Part shown: positions 12,963 to 20,206 of the stretch, piece after piece
How the letters are laid out: each line of letters begins with the position of its first letter
Numbering within the stretch: the stretch's first letter is position 1
DNA from: a virus
DNA length: 45,257 nucleotides
Reading direction: 5' to 3' (one strand)
Virus record (IMG/VR): IMGVR_UViG_3300044998_000338
Span: 1 to 45,257 of that record
Position numbers and translations under genes: made by a program
Notes under the pieces: generated by a model
Seen by the model: only the letters and a program-made list of their open reading frames with translations
Database searches by the model: none
Told to the model about the DNA's origin: nothing

Positions 12963-13910
12963 TCATTGTCCCCACCTGCCCTCCAGCCACATGTCGAGTT
13001 CAGATCCACTCGCTTGGATGTACCGTTGCGTGATCTCCACGCTCGAGTGGTTCAGGATGGAGCGGACCAGCATCACTGGTACGCCCGCCCTCAACAGATT
13101 GGATGCAGCGCTGTGCCGCAGCTGGTGCGGCGACACGTGCGCTGTGTTCGCCTGCTTGCACCACTTCGACAGCTCTCGGTTCACCGCCTGCGGATCCCCC
13201 CTCCAAGGGAACAGCAGCGGCGCTGAGCGCCTGTAGTGCAGCCACATGTCGACTGCCTCGGGCAGCCACGCCTCGTTCACCACGAGGTGAGGCAGCCGCT
13301 CAGCGAAGATCCGATGGACCGTGGTCCATCGCAGTGTGTCCTCCCCCCCTCCCTTGCGTGGGAAGTTGGCGATCGCTTCGGTCGTCAACTGCTGCGGTGT
13401 CAGCCGAGCAAGCTCCGCTCGACGCAGCCCACAGAAGAACCCTAACCCGAGGACCACTCGCTGGTAAGCACCCAAAGGGCGATCCCACAACGAGAGCCAC
13501 GTCTGATCGCTGATCGGACGAGGGTTCGTGTTGTTCACCTTGGGGCTGACGATGTGTACCCCCAAGTCACGGTGTGTCAACCCCTCCTGATGGCACCACT
13601 TGTAGAACGAGCGCAGGATCGTGCCCTCGAGCTGGTGCGTGGCAGCCGACCCACGGGTGCCACCACCACGTCGCTCACGCTCCCTCGAGAGCCAGGCCTC
13701 CATGTCCTGACGTGTAGCCGTCAGTACCGAGGCACGCCCTCGATAGGTGGCCCAGTGCTCGAGTCTCGAGCGGTATGTACGCAGAGTGGTCGGGCTCAGT
13801 CGCCGCACCTTGGTGCACCACGTGATGTATCGGTCAACGACATCCTGGTTTCGGAGTCTCTTCTGTGGTTCGAAAGAATCGAACTCGGTCACTGATTCGT
13901 CGTCTGTCAT
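12963..13910 (-). CDS. int: Tyrosine-type site-specific integrase
   Basis: 315 residues. N-terminal SAM-like arm/core-binding domain (about 20-110), then the catalytic domain with R163 (C-G-L-R-R-A-E), H262-x-x-R265-H266 (HQLRH), H288 (L-N-H-S-S) and nucleophile Y297 (Q-R-Y-I-Q). It integrates and, with an excisionase, excises the phage. Start ATG 13910 has GAGG upstream; in-frame codons further 5' run into the attP, so they are not used. This is the main evidence that the phage is temperate. Confidence 0.95.
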   Translation of the reverse strand: MTDDESVTEFDSFEPQKRLRNQDVVDRYITWCTKVRRLSPTTLRTYRSRLEHWATYRGRASVLTATRQDMEAWLSRERERRGGGTRGSAATHQLEGTILRSFYKWCHQEGLTHRDLGVHIVSPKVNNTNPRPISDQTWLSLWDRPLGAYQRVVLGLGFFCGLRRAELARLTPQQLTTEAIANFPRKGGGEDTLRWTTVHRIFAERLPHLVVNEAWLPEAVDMWLHYRRSAPLLFPWRGDPQAVNRELSKWCKQANTAHVSPHQLRHSAASNLLRAGVPVMLVRSILNHSSVEITQRYIQASGSELDMWLEGRWGQ

Positions 13911-13952
13911 CTGCATCCTCATCAGGGCCTTCGGCCACTGGGACGCAGAGAG

Positions 13953-13980
13953 AGCGGGTGAAGGGAATCGAACCCTCGCT
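13953..13980 (-). other. Putative attP core: 3' end of a tRNA-Gly
   Basis: On the minus strand this 28-nt stretch has a T stem-loop GAGGG-TTCGATT-CCCTT followed by acceptor strand CACCCGC and discriminator T. That is the 3' end of actinobacterial tRNA-Gly genes (5' end GCGGGTG). No 5' tRNA half is present, so it is not a gene. It lies 43 bp upstream of the integrase start, the usual position for attP. Integration would restore the 3' end of the host tRNA. Confidence 0.75.
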
Positions 13981-14023
13981 GTGTCGCTCTGCGCCCCAGC
14001 GGCCACGGAACGTGGCGCCGTAT

Positions 14024-14263
14024 TCAGCTCAAGATCTGGTGCACTCGAGCCCTCGAGATGCCCAGCTCGTTGCTGATGTCCCCCACCGACCAGCCCTCCG
14101 TGTACAGCGCACGGATGGCCTCACGACGGATCTCCGTCATCTGCTGGTACGCCTGCTGCAGGGCGTTGACGGCGTCGTGGGAGGCACGGGCTTGCTCGAG
14201 CCACGTGCTCTCTCCACGAATCGCCTCGGCCACAGTCGACAGGTAGCTAGTCAGGGTGGACAT
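14024..14263 (-). CDS. Small HTH protein beside attP (candidate excisionase or regulator)
   Basis: 79 residues from ATG 14263 (ATG 14272 also possible). Helical N-terminus and a clean C-terminal HTH, W-S-V-G-D-I-S-N-E-L-G-I-S-R-A-R-V-H, of the sigma/ParB-like type. TTGACA lies just upstream (14284-14289), but a -10 is not clear. Position next to attP and int suggests control of lysogeny or excision. Confidence 0.65.
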   Translation of the reverse strand: MSTLTSYLSTVAEAIRGESTWLEQARASHDAVNALQQAYQQMTEIRREAIRALYTEGWSVGDISNELGISRARVHQILS

Positions 14264-14285
14264 GGCCTTCACGTTAGCCCCTCTG

Positions 14286-14498
14286 TCAACCCGTCTCGGC
14301 TACACGCAGGTGTCGGCTGCCCTTGGGCTTCTCCCGACGGTACTCCCGTCGGTTGGTCTGCAGCCCGACCTCGATGACAGTCCAGTCCTCGCCCTCGAGG
14401 GCGAAGATCGCTGCACTGACCTCGTTGACGAGCTGCCAGAACTTCTCGGGTCCGAAGCCCTTCGACTCGTCCCCATGCACGTCTACGTACAGCCTCAC
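14286..14498 (-). CDS. Hypothetical small protein (GTG start)
   Basis: 70 residues from GTG 14498 (GTGA overlap). It begins V-R-L-Y-V-D-V-H-G-D-E and ends basic. Mixed alpha/beta, unrecognised. Confidence 0.74.
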   Translation of the reverse strand: MRLYVDVHGDESKGFGPEKFWQLVNEVSAAIFALEGEDWTVIEVGLQTNRREYRREKPKGSRHLRVAETG

Positions 14499-14794
14499 GA
14501 CACACGCTCCACGTCTGCCATGTTCATAGTGAAGTGCTGCCCGCCGCCTGGAACGCCCTGCTGGACGCACCAGAGCTTGTTGCCGTTGATGCAGAGCACT
14601 GTGAAGGTGCGCTGATCCCAGTTCGAGATCCACTTCACAGTGCAGCCCACCTCGATGGGCTTGGGCAGCTGGGCCTCGATCTGCTTGAAGAGCTTAGGCC
14701 CCGTCAGGTTGGCGCTGGCCCAGCTTATCGTACCCGAGCAGACCTCCCTAACCACCCGCACGTCGTTCTCGCTCAGTTCGATCTCGAACTTCAC
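14495..14794 (-). CDS. Hypothetical protein
   Basis: 99 residues, start ATG 14794 by ATGA overlap. Acidic N-terminus, then an SH3-like beta region (V-G-C-T-V-K-W-I...T-F-T-V-L-C-I-N-G). The same C-x-V-K-W layout echoes the frameshifted gene at 16313. Unknown function. Confidence 0.74.
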   Translation of the reverse strand: MKFEIELSENDVRVVREVCSGTISWASANLTGPKLFKQIEAQLPKPIEVGCTVKWISNWDQRTFTVLCINGNKLWCVQQGVPGGGQHFTMNMADVERVS

Positions 14795-15219
14795 AGTCCC
14801 TTCCCTTCATATCTGTCGATGATTTCCCTGGCCCAGGCGAGTGCGTCCTGCACTCGAATCCCTGGGCGTTGAGCTGTGATCCACAGCTCGAGGTTCTCTG
14901 GTCGGTTGTCGTCACGCACCCCGTTGAGGTGGTGAACGCTCTCTCCTGGCAGGAGGAACCTGCCGAGCTTCTGCTCCATCACCAGCACGTGTTCGGCTAC
15001 GTACGGGTTGCCCCTGCCCTGCACCTTGGGGTGACTAGGGTTGAGGATGTACACGTAGCCAGTGCTCGGGTTGATGGTCCTTCCGCCATTCCACTTCGGG
15101 TGTCCCGAGCCCGAACGACGGGCATACGAGCAGGAGCTACACCGCTTGGAACGCCAGTGCATTTCCCGCCCGCAGCCGTCAGCGCAGGGCACCCTGTAGT
15201 GCGGATCCCTACGTGGCAT
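14791..15219 (-). CDS. HNH homing endonuclease
   Basis: 142 residues. An N-terminal zinc-ribbon-like region (C-A-D-G-C...C-S-S-C) is followed by the HNH_3-type core: G-Y-V-Y-I...V-A-E-H-V-L-V-M-E, then S-V-H-H-L-N-G-V-R-D-D-N-R-P-E-N-L-E-L-W. Free-standing members spread by cutting intronless or endonuclease-free alleles. It sits downstream of the DUF932 gene with TGATG coupling. Confidence 0.88.
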   Translation of the reverse strand: MPRRDPHYRVPCADGCGREMHWRSKRCSSCSYARRSGSGHPKWNGGRTINPSTGYVYILNPSHPKVQGRGNPYVAEHVLVMEQKLGRFLLPGESVHHLNGVRDDNRPENLELWITAQRPGIRVQDALAWAREIIDRYEGKGL

Positions 15220-16205
15220 CACACCTCCTGCAGGATGGCGTGCGCCTTCCTGGTGAGTGGGAAGTCGTTGGCCAGGAAGCGAGCGAGCGTGCGCTCCGTC
15301 CGATCGCCCTTGACCTTCGAGGTCCACAGTTCATGGGAGTTGACGCCCATCAGGGCGCCCCACTTGGTGCCGATGGCAGCCTGCTGCCCGACTGCACCCC
15401 ACTGGCTGACGATGGCCTCGAACTTGTTGTCGTAGTTCGTCTGCGCACGACCAGCCTCGTCGGGCCGCTCACCCATCAGAGCGGGCACGAGCACGTCGGT
15501 GTACTCCATGCGGCTGTAGCCCTGGGACAGGAGCTTCTCGATCTCCTTGTCCATCTCGGACCAGTCCCTGTAGGTGTCGACGATGGCCTGCCGCATGGCG
15601 GGCACGTAGTCCATCGCACCCTTGGTGTGGCGCACCGACGCCACGCTCATGGCGTTGCGGGAGGGCATGGTGTTCATGCACTCCACCACCCAGCTGACGG
15701 GCTTGGCCGACAGTGCGTAGGTGCCGTTGTGGCTCGTGATCAGAGCGAGCCCACGCTGCAGCTGCACGTCACCACCACCGAGGGACGTGACCTCGTCACG
15801 CTCGAGGTACAGCACAGCCACCTTGCCCTTGTGCAGGCTGAAGCAGTTGAGCTTGTTGGTGCCATTGCCGAAGCTGGCGTCGGCCTCCTGTGCAGCCTTG
15901 CCCAGGTCACCCAGGACGTGGGGCTGCACGATGCCGTAGCTCGAGCTGACCACGCTGAGCACGAAGCCGTTGTCGCTGCGCACGAGGGCCTTGTACTCGT
16001 CGGCCCCGTCTGCGAAGAGCACGTCCTGCAGCGGGATCTCACGCACCTCGTAGGGGAAGGTCCACTCGATGGCCTCGTCGATCGTCAGCGATCGATCGAG
16101 GGTGATGAGCTTGTTCTCGGTGTTCGAGCGGTGGTGCCAGGGGTTCCAGCGGCTGTACGCCCCTCGGTCGACGCCGCCCACCAATCCATACTGGTCGATG
16201 CCCAT
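15219..16205 (-). CDS. DUF932 family phage/plasmid protein
   Basis: 328 residues. It shows the family pattern: N-terminal W-H-R...L-D-R-S-L-T-I-D-E-A-I-E-W, then S-Y-G-I-V-Q-P in the first half, C-x-N-T-M-P-S-R-N and S-V-R-H-T-K-G in the middle, and a helical C-terminus. DUF932 proteins are common on actinophages and plasmids and are suspected of roles in replication or DNA maintenance, unproven. ATG 16205 has SD AGGAGAA 7 nt upstream. Confidence 0.85.
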   Translation of the reverse strand: MGIDQYGLVGGVDRGAYSRWNPWHHRSNTENKLITLDRSLTIDEAIEWTFPYEVREIPLQDVLFADGADEYKALVRSDNGFVLSVVSSSYGIVQPHVLGDLGKAAQEADASFGNGTNKLNCFSLHKGKVAVLYLERDEVTSLGGGDVQLQRGLALITSHNGTYALSAKPVSWVVECMNTMPSRNAMSVASVRHTKGAMDYVPAMRQAIVDTYRDWSEMDKEIEKLLSQGYSRMEYTDVLVPALMGERPDEAGRAQTNYDNKFEAIVSQWGAVGQQAAIGTKWGALMGVNSHELWTSKVKGDRTERTLARFLANDFPLTRKAHAILQEV

Positions 16206-16312
16206 GATGTTCTCCTGTTCGTGTTGGTTGGTGCTGCTCCAGCACCGCTCACAGCTGCTACGTGTGCAGCAGCTGAAGCGCTGATGTTCAGCGTGTGTGT
16301 AGAGGCCCTGGC

Positions 16313-16595
16313 TCAGACCTTCCTGCAGCTCGTCGCCATCACTGTGACTGGCGTGCCGCCGAACGCCACCCAGGCGAAGTCGCCCATGGTCCAGAGCACC
16401 GTTCCGTTGCCGTACTGCAGGTGGCTGACCCGATCCCCGACCTCGATCTGTGCAGGCAGCTGCTCTTCGATCTGGCGCACGATGTCGGCCCATCGTGTCT
16501 CTCAGGATGCCGATGCTGTCGCTGTGCTTCTCGACGAACGCTCGAGCGTGGCGCTCGTGCTTGAACTTGATGGTGAACTCGGTCTTGTTGCTCAT
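16313..16595 (-). pseudogene. Small gene broken by a +1 frameshift
   Basis: Starts at ATG 16595 (SD AAGGGG). About 34 codons read MSNKTEF...SIGILRDT, then the frame loses sense near 16493. If one A is skipped there, reading continues W-A-D-I-V-R-Q-I-E-E-Q-L...H-L-Q-Y-G-N-G-T-V-L-W to TGA at 16313. The span of 283 nt equals 94 codons plus one base. Without the shift the frame runs on into the DUF932 gene. Mutation, sequencing error or programmed shifting cannot be separated here. Confidence 0.6.
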
Positions 16596-16625
16596 GTATG
16601 CAGCCCCTTCGGCTCGTTGGTTTGC

Positions 16626-16654
16626 ATTATGACAGGCTCTGTCAAGCCCGTCTG
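16626..16654 (-). promoter_or_regulatory. Promoter of the second family (CAGACG-17-CATAAT) with dyad
   Basis: Minus strand: CAGACG (16649-16654), 17-bp spacer containing TTGACA, CATAAT (16626-16631). A dyad TGACAG-N3-CTGTCA (16630-16644) overlaps the -10. Lies 30 bp upstream of the frameshifted gene. Confidence 0.5.
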
Positions 16655-16656
16655 AT

Positions 16657-16845
16657 TCAGACGTATGCAGACTCCGTGTCTGCCACGTATTGGATGTCAT
16701 GGTTGTGCTGGCACAGCAGCGGGTTGCGCTTGGCGTGCTCGGCCAGCTCATGAGCACGCCACTCGGCACGCTCGTAGCTCTTGAAGGGCCCCAGCCTGTC
16801 GTAGCAGGGACACACCACGTAGAACCCAGGCTTGCGCTTGAACAT
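16657..16845 (-). CDS. Hypothetical small protein
   Basis: 62 residues, basic start M-F-K-R-K-P-G-F, two Cys in C-P-C, and H-x-H near the C-terminus, so metal binding is possible. SD GGAAG upstream of ATG 16845. Unknown. Confidence 0.72.
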   Translation of the reverse strand: MFKRKPGFYVVCPCYDRLGPFKSYERAEWRAHELAEHAKRNPLLCQHNHDIQYVADTESAYV

Positions 16846-16847
16846 GG

Positions 16848-17189
16848 TCACTTCCTCTTGTCGCCCTGCATGATCTGCAGGATGCGGGTCTTGCTGTCTG
16901 CTGCCTTCAGTTGGTCGAGCACGCCCTCGGCGTAGCCCTCGAGCACAGTCAGCGTGTGGATCTCCTTGGCACCTGTGCGCTGCAGTCGATCGAGCAGATG
17001 GCAGGCACCCGCCACGCCATCGCCATGCAGAGCCATCGAGGCGTAGCCATCGGCCATGCACTCTCGGTAGCTCCTCGGCTCCACGTCGGGCACCTGCCAC
17101 AGCGTCTCCATGACGAGGTTCTCGAAGCGCTGCTTGTAGACCACGACTACAGCGAAGCGCACATCTGTGAGCTGCAGTTGTCCTTGCAT
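16848..17189 (-). CDS. Hypothetical protein
   Basis: 113 residues, start ATG 17189 by TGATG overlap with the gene upstream. Beta strand F-A-V-V-V-V-Y near the start, helical rest with a basic C-terminus. Not recognised. Confidence 0.72.
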   Translation of the reverse strand: MQGQLQLTDVRFAVVVVYKQRFENLVMETLWQVPDVEPRSYRECMADGYASMALHGDGVAGACHLLDRLQRTGAKEIHTLTVLEGYAEGVLDQLKAADSKTRILQIMQGDKRK

Positions 17190-17335
17190 CACCGCACCCG
17201 CTTCCGCTGCACGCTGACGGTGCGCCACAGCTCCAGAGCCTCGAGCCTGGCCTCGAGCAGCTCGTTCACCTCTCGGCGGTAGCTGCTGTAGCTGCGCCCA
17301 CTGGCGCTGTCCCAGCCCTCGTAGCAGTCGATCAT
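17189..17335 (-). CDS. Hypothetical mini-protein
   Basis: 48 residues from ATG 17335 with SD AAAGGA. Amphipathic helix (EVNELLEARLEALELW) and basic tail. First gene after the promoter/hairpin at 17366-17422. Confidence 0.68.
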   Translation of the reverse strand: MIDCYEGWDSASGRSYSSYRREVNELLEARLEALELWRTVSVQRKRVR

Positions 17336-17365
17336 CGTTCTGTCCTTTCGTTTCGTGTGGGTTGT

Positions 17366-17422
17366 GTGGTGGTGGGCCCTGTTGCCCACCACCACTGTCT
17401 CATGACCGTCAAGGCCTGTCTA
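17366..17422 (-). promoter_or_regulatory. Promoter plus 12-bp leader hairpin
   Basis: Minus strand: TAGACA (17417-17422), 17-bp spacer, GACAGT (17394-17399); then hairpin GTGGTGGTGGGC/GCCCACCACCAC (17366-17395), which overlaps the start of the transcript. The same design recurs at 18255, 19057 and 20158. The -35 overlaps the end of the gp88-type gene. Confidence 0.6.
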
Positions 17423-18232
17423 GAGGGCCTTGCGGATGAAGGGGATGTACGTCTCGGTCTGGCGCATGCGACCCTTGCCCTTCAGACCGATGAGCGAGCC
17501 GTGCGGCTCAGCCCAGCGGTCGTCGTGGTCGTCGCCACAGACCACAGGGATCCCCATGTACTGCTCTGGCACCCGATCGAAGACCATCGACACAGAGACG
17601 TGGTTCTGCAGCAGTTCTTTGACCTCGGCGTCACTGACCCGCTCGCTGGCGCTGAACACCAGGCGGTAGTTCTGTGGCCACAGCGTGGTGCCCACCAGCA
17701 GCGCCCGCTGCTCGCTCTTCGTGTAGTCGTAGAACTTCGTCGTGTACTTGCGACTGAAGATCCACGAGGCGAAGCGCTCCCACTCGAGATCCGACAGCAC
17801 GTTCAGACGGACCCGCAGATCCTTGTGCTTCTGCTCGGCCTTGGTGATCTCTGCATCCAGCAGAGTCAGGAACGCTCCAGGGTGCTGGCCGAGGAACAGA
17901 GTCTTGAGCTTGCGCCCTCGCTGCACTCGGTCCAGTTCGCCCTTGCCTGCAGTGTTCAGGCAGCCCTTGCGGCACAGAGCCGTCGACCAGCTGCAGGTGT
18001 TGTACTCCCCGCTCACAGTCGCTGGAGCGAGCGACAGCCCATAGATCGGGACAGAGCCCTTCTTGAGCTTGGCGTTGCTGTCGGGCGCCGACAGCAACGG
18101 CACCTTGCAGTCGCTCACGATCCCCTGTGAGCGACGGAAGTCGACCCACAGACGCTGAGCCTCAGCGTGTGTGGGGTAGTTCATCTGCCCACTGCGATCG
18201 AGCTGCAGCAGGTGCTTGTTCAGGTTGCGCAT
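17420..18232 (-). CDS. gp88-family phage protein
   Basis: 270 residues. The region L-S-L-A-P-A...S-G-E-Y-N-T-C-S-W-S-T-A-L-C-R-K-G-C-L followed by R-V-Q-R-G-R-K-L-K-T matches my recollection of the 'gene product 88' family of actinobacteriophages, whose three clustered Cys suggest metal binding. The biochemical role is not known to me. ATG 18232 has a GAGAGGGA SD. It forms a single-gene unit with its own promoter. Confidence 0.7.
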   Translation of the reverse strand: MRNLNKHLLQLDRSGQMNYPTHAEAQRLWVDFRRSQGIVSDCKVPLLSAPDSNAKLKKGSVPIYGLSLAPATVSGEYNTCSWSTALCRKGCLNTAGKGELDRVQRGRKLKTLFLGQHPGAFLTLLDAEITKAEQKHKDLRVRLNVLSDLEWERFASWIFSRKYTTKFYDYTKSEQRALLVGTTLWPQNYRLVFSASERVSDAEVKELLQNHVSVSMVFDRVPEQYMGIPVVCGDDHDDRWAEPHGSLIGLKGKGRMRQTETYIPFIRKAL

Positions 18233-18254
18233 TCCATCCCTCTCGGGTCGTGTG

Positions 18255-18287
18255 GGTGGTGGGTCGTCGATGCCCACCACCATTGTC
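18255..18287 (-). promoter_or_regulatory. Leader hairpin and -10-like element of the gp88-type gene
   Basis: GACAAT (18282-18287) is followed by hairpin GGTGGTGGG/CCCACCACC (18255-18281), nearly the same sequence as the leader at 17366. TTGACA lies at 18294-18299; the upstream -35 is less clear than in the sister promoters. Confidence 0.5.
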
Positions 18288-18316
18288 TGCGGGTGTCAAG
18301 TCCCTCTGGCACCGCT

Positions 18317-18493
18317 CTAGGGACGAACCTCCACAGTCGCTGGCAGCAGACAGGCCAGGAACAGCCCGTCGTCGGATCGGATCTCTGCAGCACCCTCGCT
18401 GCAGATCGGGTCGGGCATGGCCAGCCCCTGGCCGATGCCCAGTGCGAGCAACGCTGCAGCCACTGCAGCGACCCAGTACGTGGGGAGCTTCAT
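18317..18493 (-). CDS. Small exported protein
   Basis: 58 residues, ATG 18493 overlapping the upstream stop. A hydrophobic signal-like segment V-A-A-V-A-A-A-L-L-A-L-G-I-G-Q-G-L-A is followed by about 30 residues with two Cys (P-I-C-S and L-A-C-L), possibly a disulphide. Likely secreted or membrane-anchored by the host Sec system. Stop TAG. Confidence 0.65.
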   Translation of the reverse strand: MKLPTYWVAAVAAALLALGIGQGLAMPDPICSEGAAEIRSDDGLFLACLLPATVEVRP

Positions 18494-18732
18494 CACTTGT
18501 CCCCCTTCAACGCTGCAGCGATCTCCTCGAGCCGCTCAGCACGCTCCTTGCAGTACTGCACCCACGGCGTGCCGAGGTTCGGATCGCCCCACCAATGGGG
18601 CGCCGACTTGTACTGGTCGGCCTTGAACTGCAGTGCAGTCACTTCGACTGCATAGAGCAGATCGCTCAGCTCGCCGTTGTAGGCGGCGACCCGCAGACTC
18701 ACAGTCCCGTCCTTGTGTGTGGTGACCTTCAT
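18493..18732 (-). CDS. Hypothetical small protein
   Basis: 79 residues, SD AGGGGA before ATG 18732. Beta N-terminus, Trp-rich centre (H-W-W-G-D), helical basic C-terminus. The region is unusually rich in CTGCAG. Confidence 0.7.
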   Translation of the reverse strand: MKVTTHKDGTVSLRVAAYNGELSDLLYAVEVTALQFKADQYKSAPHWWGDPNLGTPWVQYCKERAERLEEIAAALKGDK

Positions 18733-18818
18733 CGTGTCCCCTTGTCGTGTCAGTGGTGCAGACGCACCCTCTGCAGCACTAGGTGGCGGGCCCAGCACTG
18801 CAGCGGCTACAGCTGCAG

Positions 18819-19037
18819 TCAGTCGGTCGGATCGTTGATCAGCGACCAGTCGAGGTTCTGCAGCGCCCCCCGAACCTCGAGTCTGTAGATGCAGTCCCAG
18901 GACTGGTGCAGGTAGCAGAAGCCGTCGCCATGCTGGCCACCGATCTGCAGCGTGTGTGGTGTCGGTCGGACGTCGACCAGAGCGATGTCGTTGCGAGCGT
19001 CGTAGCTGACGACCTTGCCTGTGTGCTCGGGAATCAT
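18819..19037 (-). CDS. Hypothetical small protein
   Basis: 72 residues from ATG 19037 with SD AAGGA. Beta-rich, starting H-T-G-K-V-V-S-Y-D; reads like a small barrel. It is the first gene after the promoter at 19090-19118. Confidence 0.7.
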   Translation of the reverse strand: MIPEHTGKVVSYDARNDIALVDVRPTPHTLQIGGQHGDGFCYLHQSWDCIYRLEVRGALQNLDWSLINDPTD

Positions 19038-19056
19038 CAGGTTCCTTGTCTGTCGT

Positions 19057-19118
19057 GTCGGGTTGGGGCGGGCGGCTAGACCCGACTGCACTGTCTCATG
19101 AGTGTCAATCAGTGTCTA
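19057..19118 (-). promoter_or_regulatory. Promoter plus leader hairpin
   Basis: Minus strand: TAGACA (19113-19118), 17-bp spacer, GACAGT (19090-19095). The segment TTGAC-n-n-TCATGAGACAGTG matches the promoter at 17394. A 7-bp stem GTCGGGT/ACCCGAC (19057-19086) follows. Confidence 0.6.
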
Positions 19119-19142
19119 GCCACCCTACTCGCTGGCGCTCGT

Positions 19143-20123
19143 TCAGCCGATCAACTTGGCGAAACGGTCCTCAGCCATGGCGATCCCTCGGTCATACAGA
19201 GCACCGAAGGCACCTGCCACCTCGGCCAGCTTGACGTGGCCAGCATCGGCCAGCTTGCGAGCGACGTCGCCCAACTCGTTCGCTGTAGCCGTCATGTTGT
19301 CGACGCATCGGGCGGCGTCATCGCCGTCTGTGATGTCCCGAACCGTTTCGAGGATCATCACTCGCTCGGCCGACAGGGTCGCACCACAGAGCATGTCGAA
19401 GACCCAGTGAGGCTGGCTGTAGCCGATCGACTGCAGTGCAGCATCGGGGCGGATCTTCTGCGGCTCGGCCAGGGTCGGCACCACAGGAGCCGTCCCCGCC
19501 GAGCGGATCGGCTCGGGCTGCTCGCTCCGCTCGCTCACTGCAGCAGCAGTGGTGGGCGGCTGAGGGTTGGTCGTCTGCGCACGCTTGGCGGCTCGTGCCT
19601 CACGAGCCTTCGCCAAGCCAGCCAGCTGAGCCTCAGACATCGGCTTGCGAGCCTTGCCAGCGGCCTTGCGAGCCTGTGCAGCCTCAACGTTGGGCAGTGC
19701 GTTGTACTGGGTGCCAGCACGCTCGGCCGCAAGCTGCAGCTTGGCGACCGTCTCACGCTTGGTCGGTTCGGGCGTTGCGACCGTCTCGGTCGCACGCTTG
19801 GCGGCTCGTGCGGCTCGGGCCTTCTCCAGGCCCGCCAAGCGAGCAGGAGTCATGGCGCGCTTCTGCTTGGGCTCGGGCTCGGGCTCAGACTGCAGGGTCG
19901 GCGTCGGCTCGCTAGCGAGCGTGCTGATGTCCAGGGTCGGAATCTGCAGCTTCATCGGCTTGGGAGCAGGAGCAGCAGCGACAGGCTCGGCCGCTGGCAG
20001 GGTCGGAGCGACTGGTGCGGGGACGGGTGCTGTAGTCGTCATCAGCTGGCCAAGCAGGCTGGCAGGGTCGGCAGTCGTCTCGAGTGTGATGCCGTTCGGC
20101 AGGGTGATTTGGGTGATAGCCAT
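19143..20123 (-). CDS. Pro/Ala-rich protein with repeated basic DNA-binding-like motifs
   Basis: 326 residues. A low-complexity P/A/T/E linker occupies 30-90. Two copies of a basic motif, L-A-G-L-E-K-A-R-A-A-R-A-A-K-R-A (about 95-110) and L-A-G-L-A-K-A-R-E-A-R-A-A-K-R-A (about 165-180), resemble NUMOD-like or histone-tail-like DNA binding. The C-terminal 110 residues are helical and globular. It is the first gene of the leftward arm, behind the promoter at 20158. It may be an early DNA-binding protein. The SD is weak. Confidence 0.7.
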   Translation of the reverse strand: MAITQITLPNGITLETTADPASLLGQLMTTTAPVPAPVAPTLPAAEPVAAAPAPKPMKLQIPTLDISTLASEPTPTLQSEPEPEPKQKRAMTPARLAGLEKARAARAAKRATETVATPEPTKRETVAKLQLAAERAGTQYNALPNVEAAQARKAAGKARKPMSEAQLAGLAKAREARAAKRAQTTNPQPPTTAAAVSERSEQPEPIRSAGTAPVVPTLAEPQKIRPDAALQSIGYSQPHWVFDMLCGATLSAERVMILETVRDITDGDDAARCVDNMTATANELGDVARKLADAGHVKLAEVAGAFGALYDRGIAMAEDRFAKLIG

Positions 20124-20157
20124 GGGTTCATATCGTTTCGTGTGAGTAGTGATGGGG

Positions 20158-20206
20158 AGCCCTCATAGTGAGGGCTGACTGTCAGTCTGTCAAGGCACCC
20201 TGTCTG
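20158..20206 (-). promoter_or_regulatory. Early promoter region with two overlapping consensus matches and a dyad
   Basis: Minus strand: TTGACA (20188-20193)-17-CACTAT (20165-20170), and also CAGACA (20201-20206)-17-GACAGT (20178-20183). The dyad CTGAC-T-GTCAG is at 20175-20185, and a hairpin AGCCCTCA/TGAGGGCT (20158-20176) follows. It carries features of both promoter groups. Confidence 0.62.

Noticed and set aside
13953-13980. A complete tRNA gene beside the integrase
   Set aside because: Only the 3' end is present; no D or anticodon arm can be found upstream.
14284-14289. TTGACA as promoter of the HTH gene at 14263
   Set aside because: At 17-bp spacing the -10 would be GCCATG, overlapping the start codon; not convincing enough to list.
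15213-16655. 480-codon plus-strand frame opposite DUF932
   Set aside because: His/Val/Leu-rich shadow of a recognised family on the other strand.
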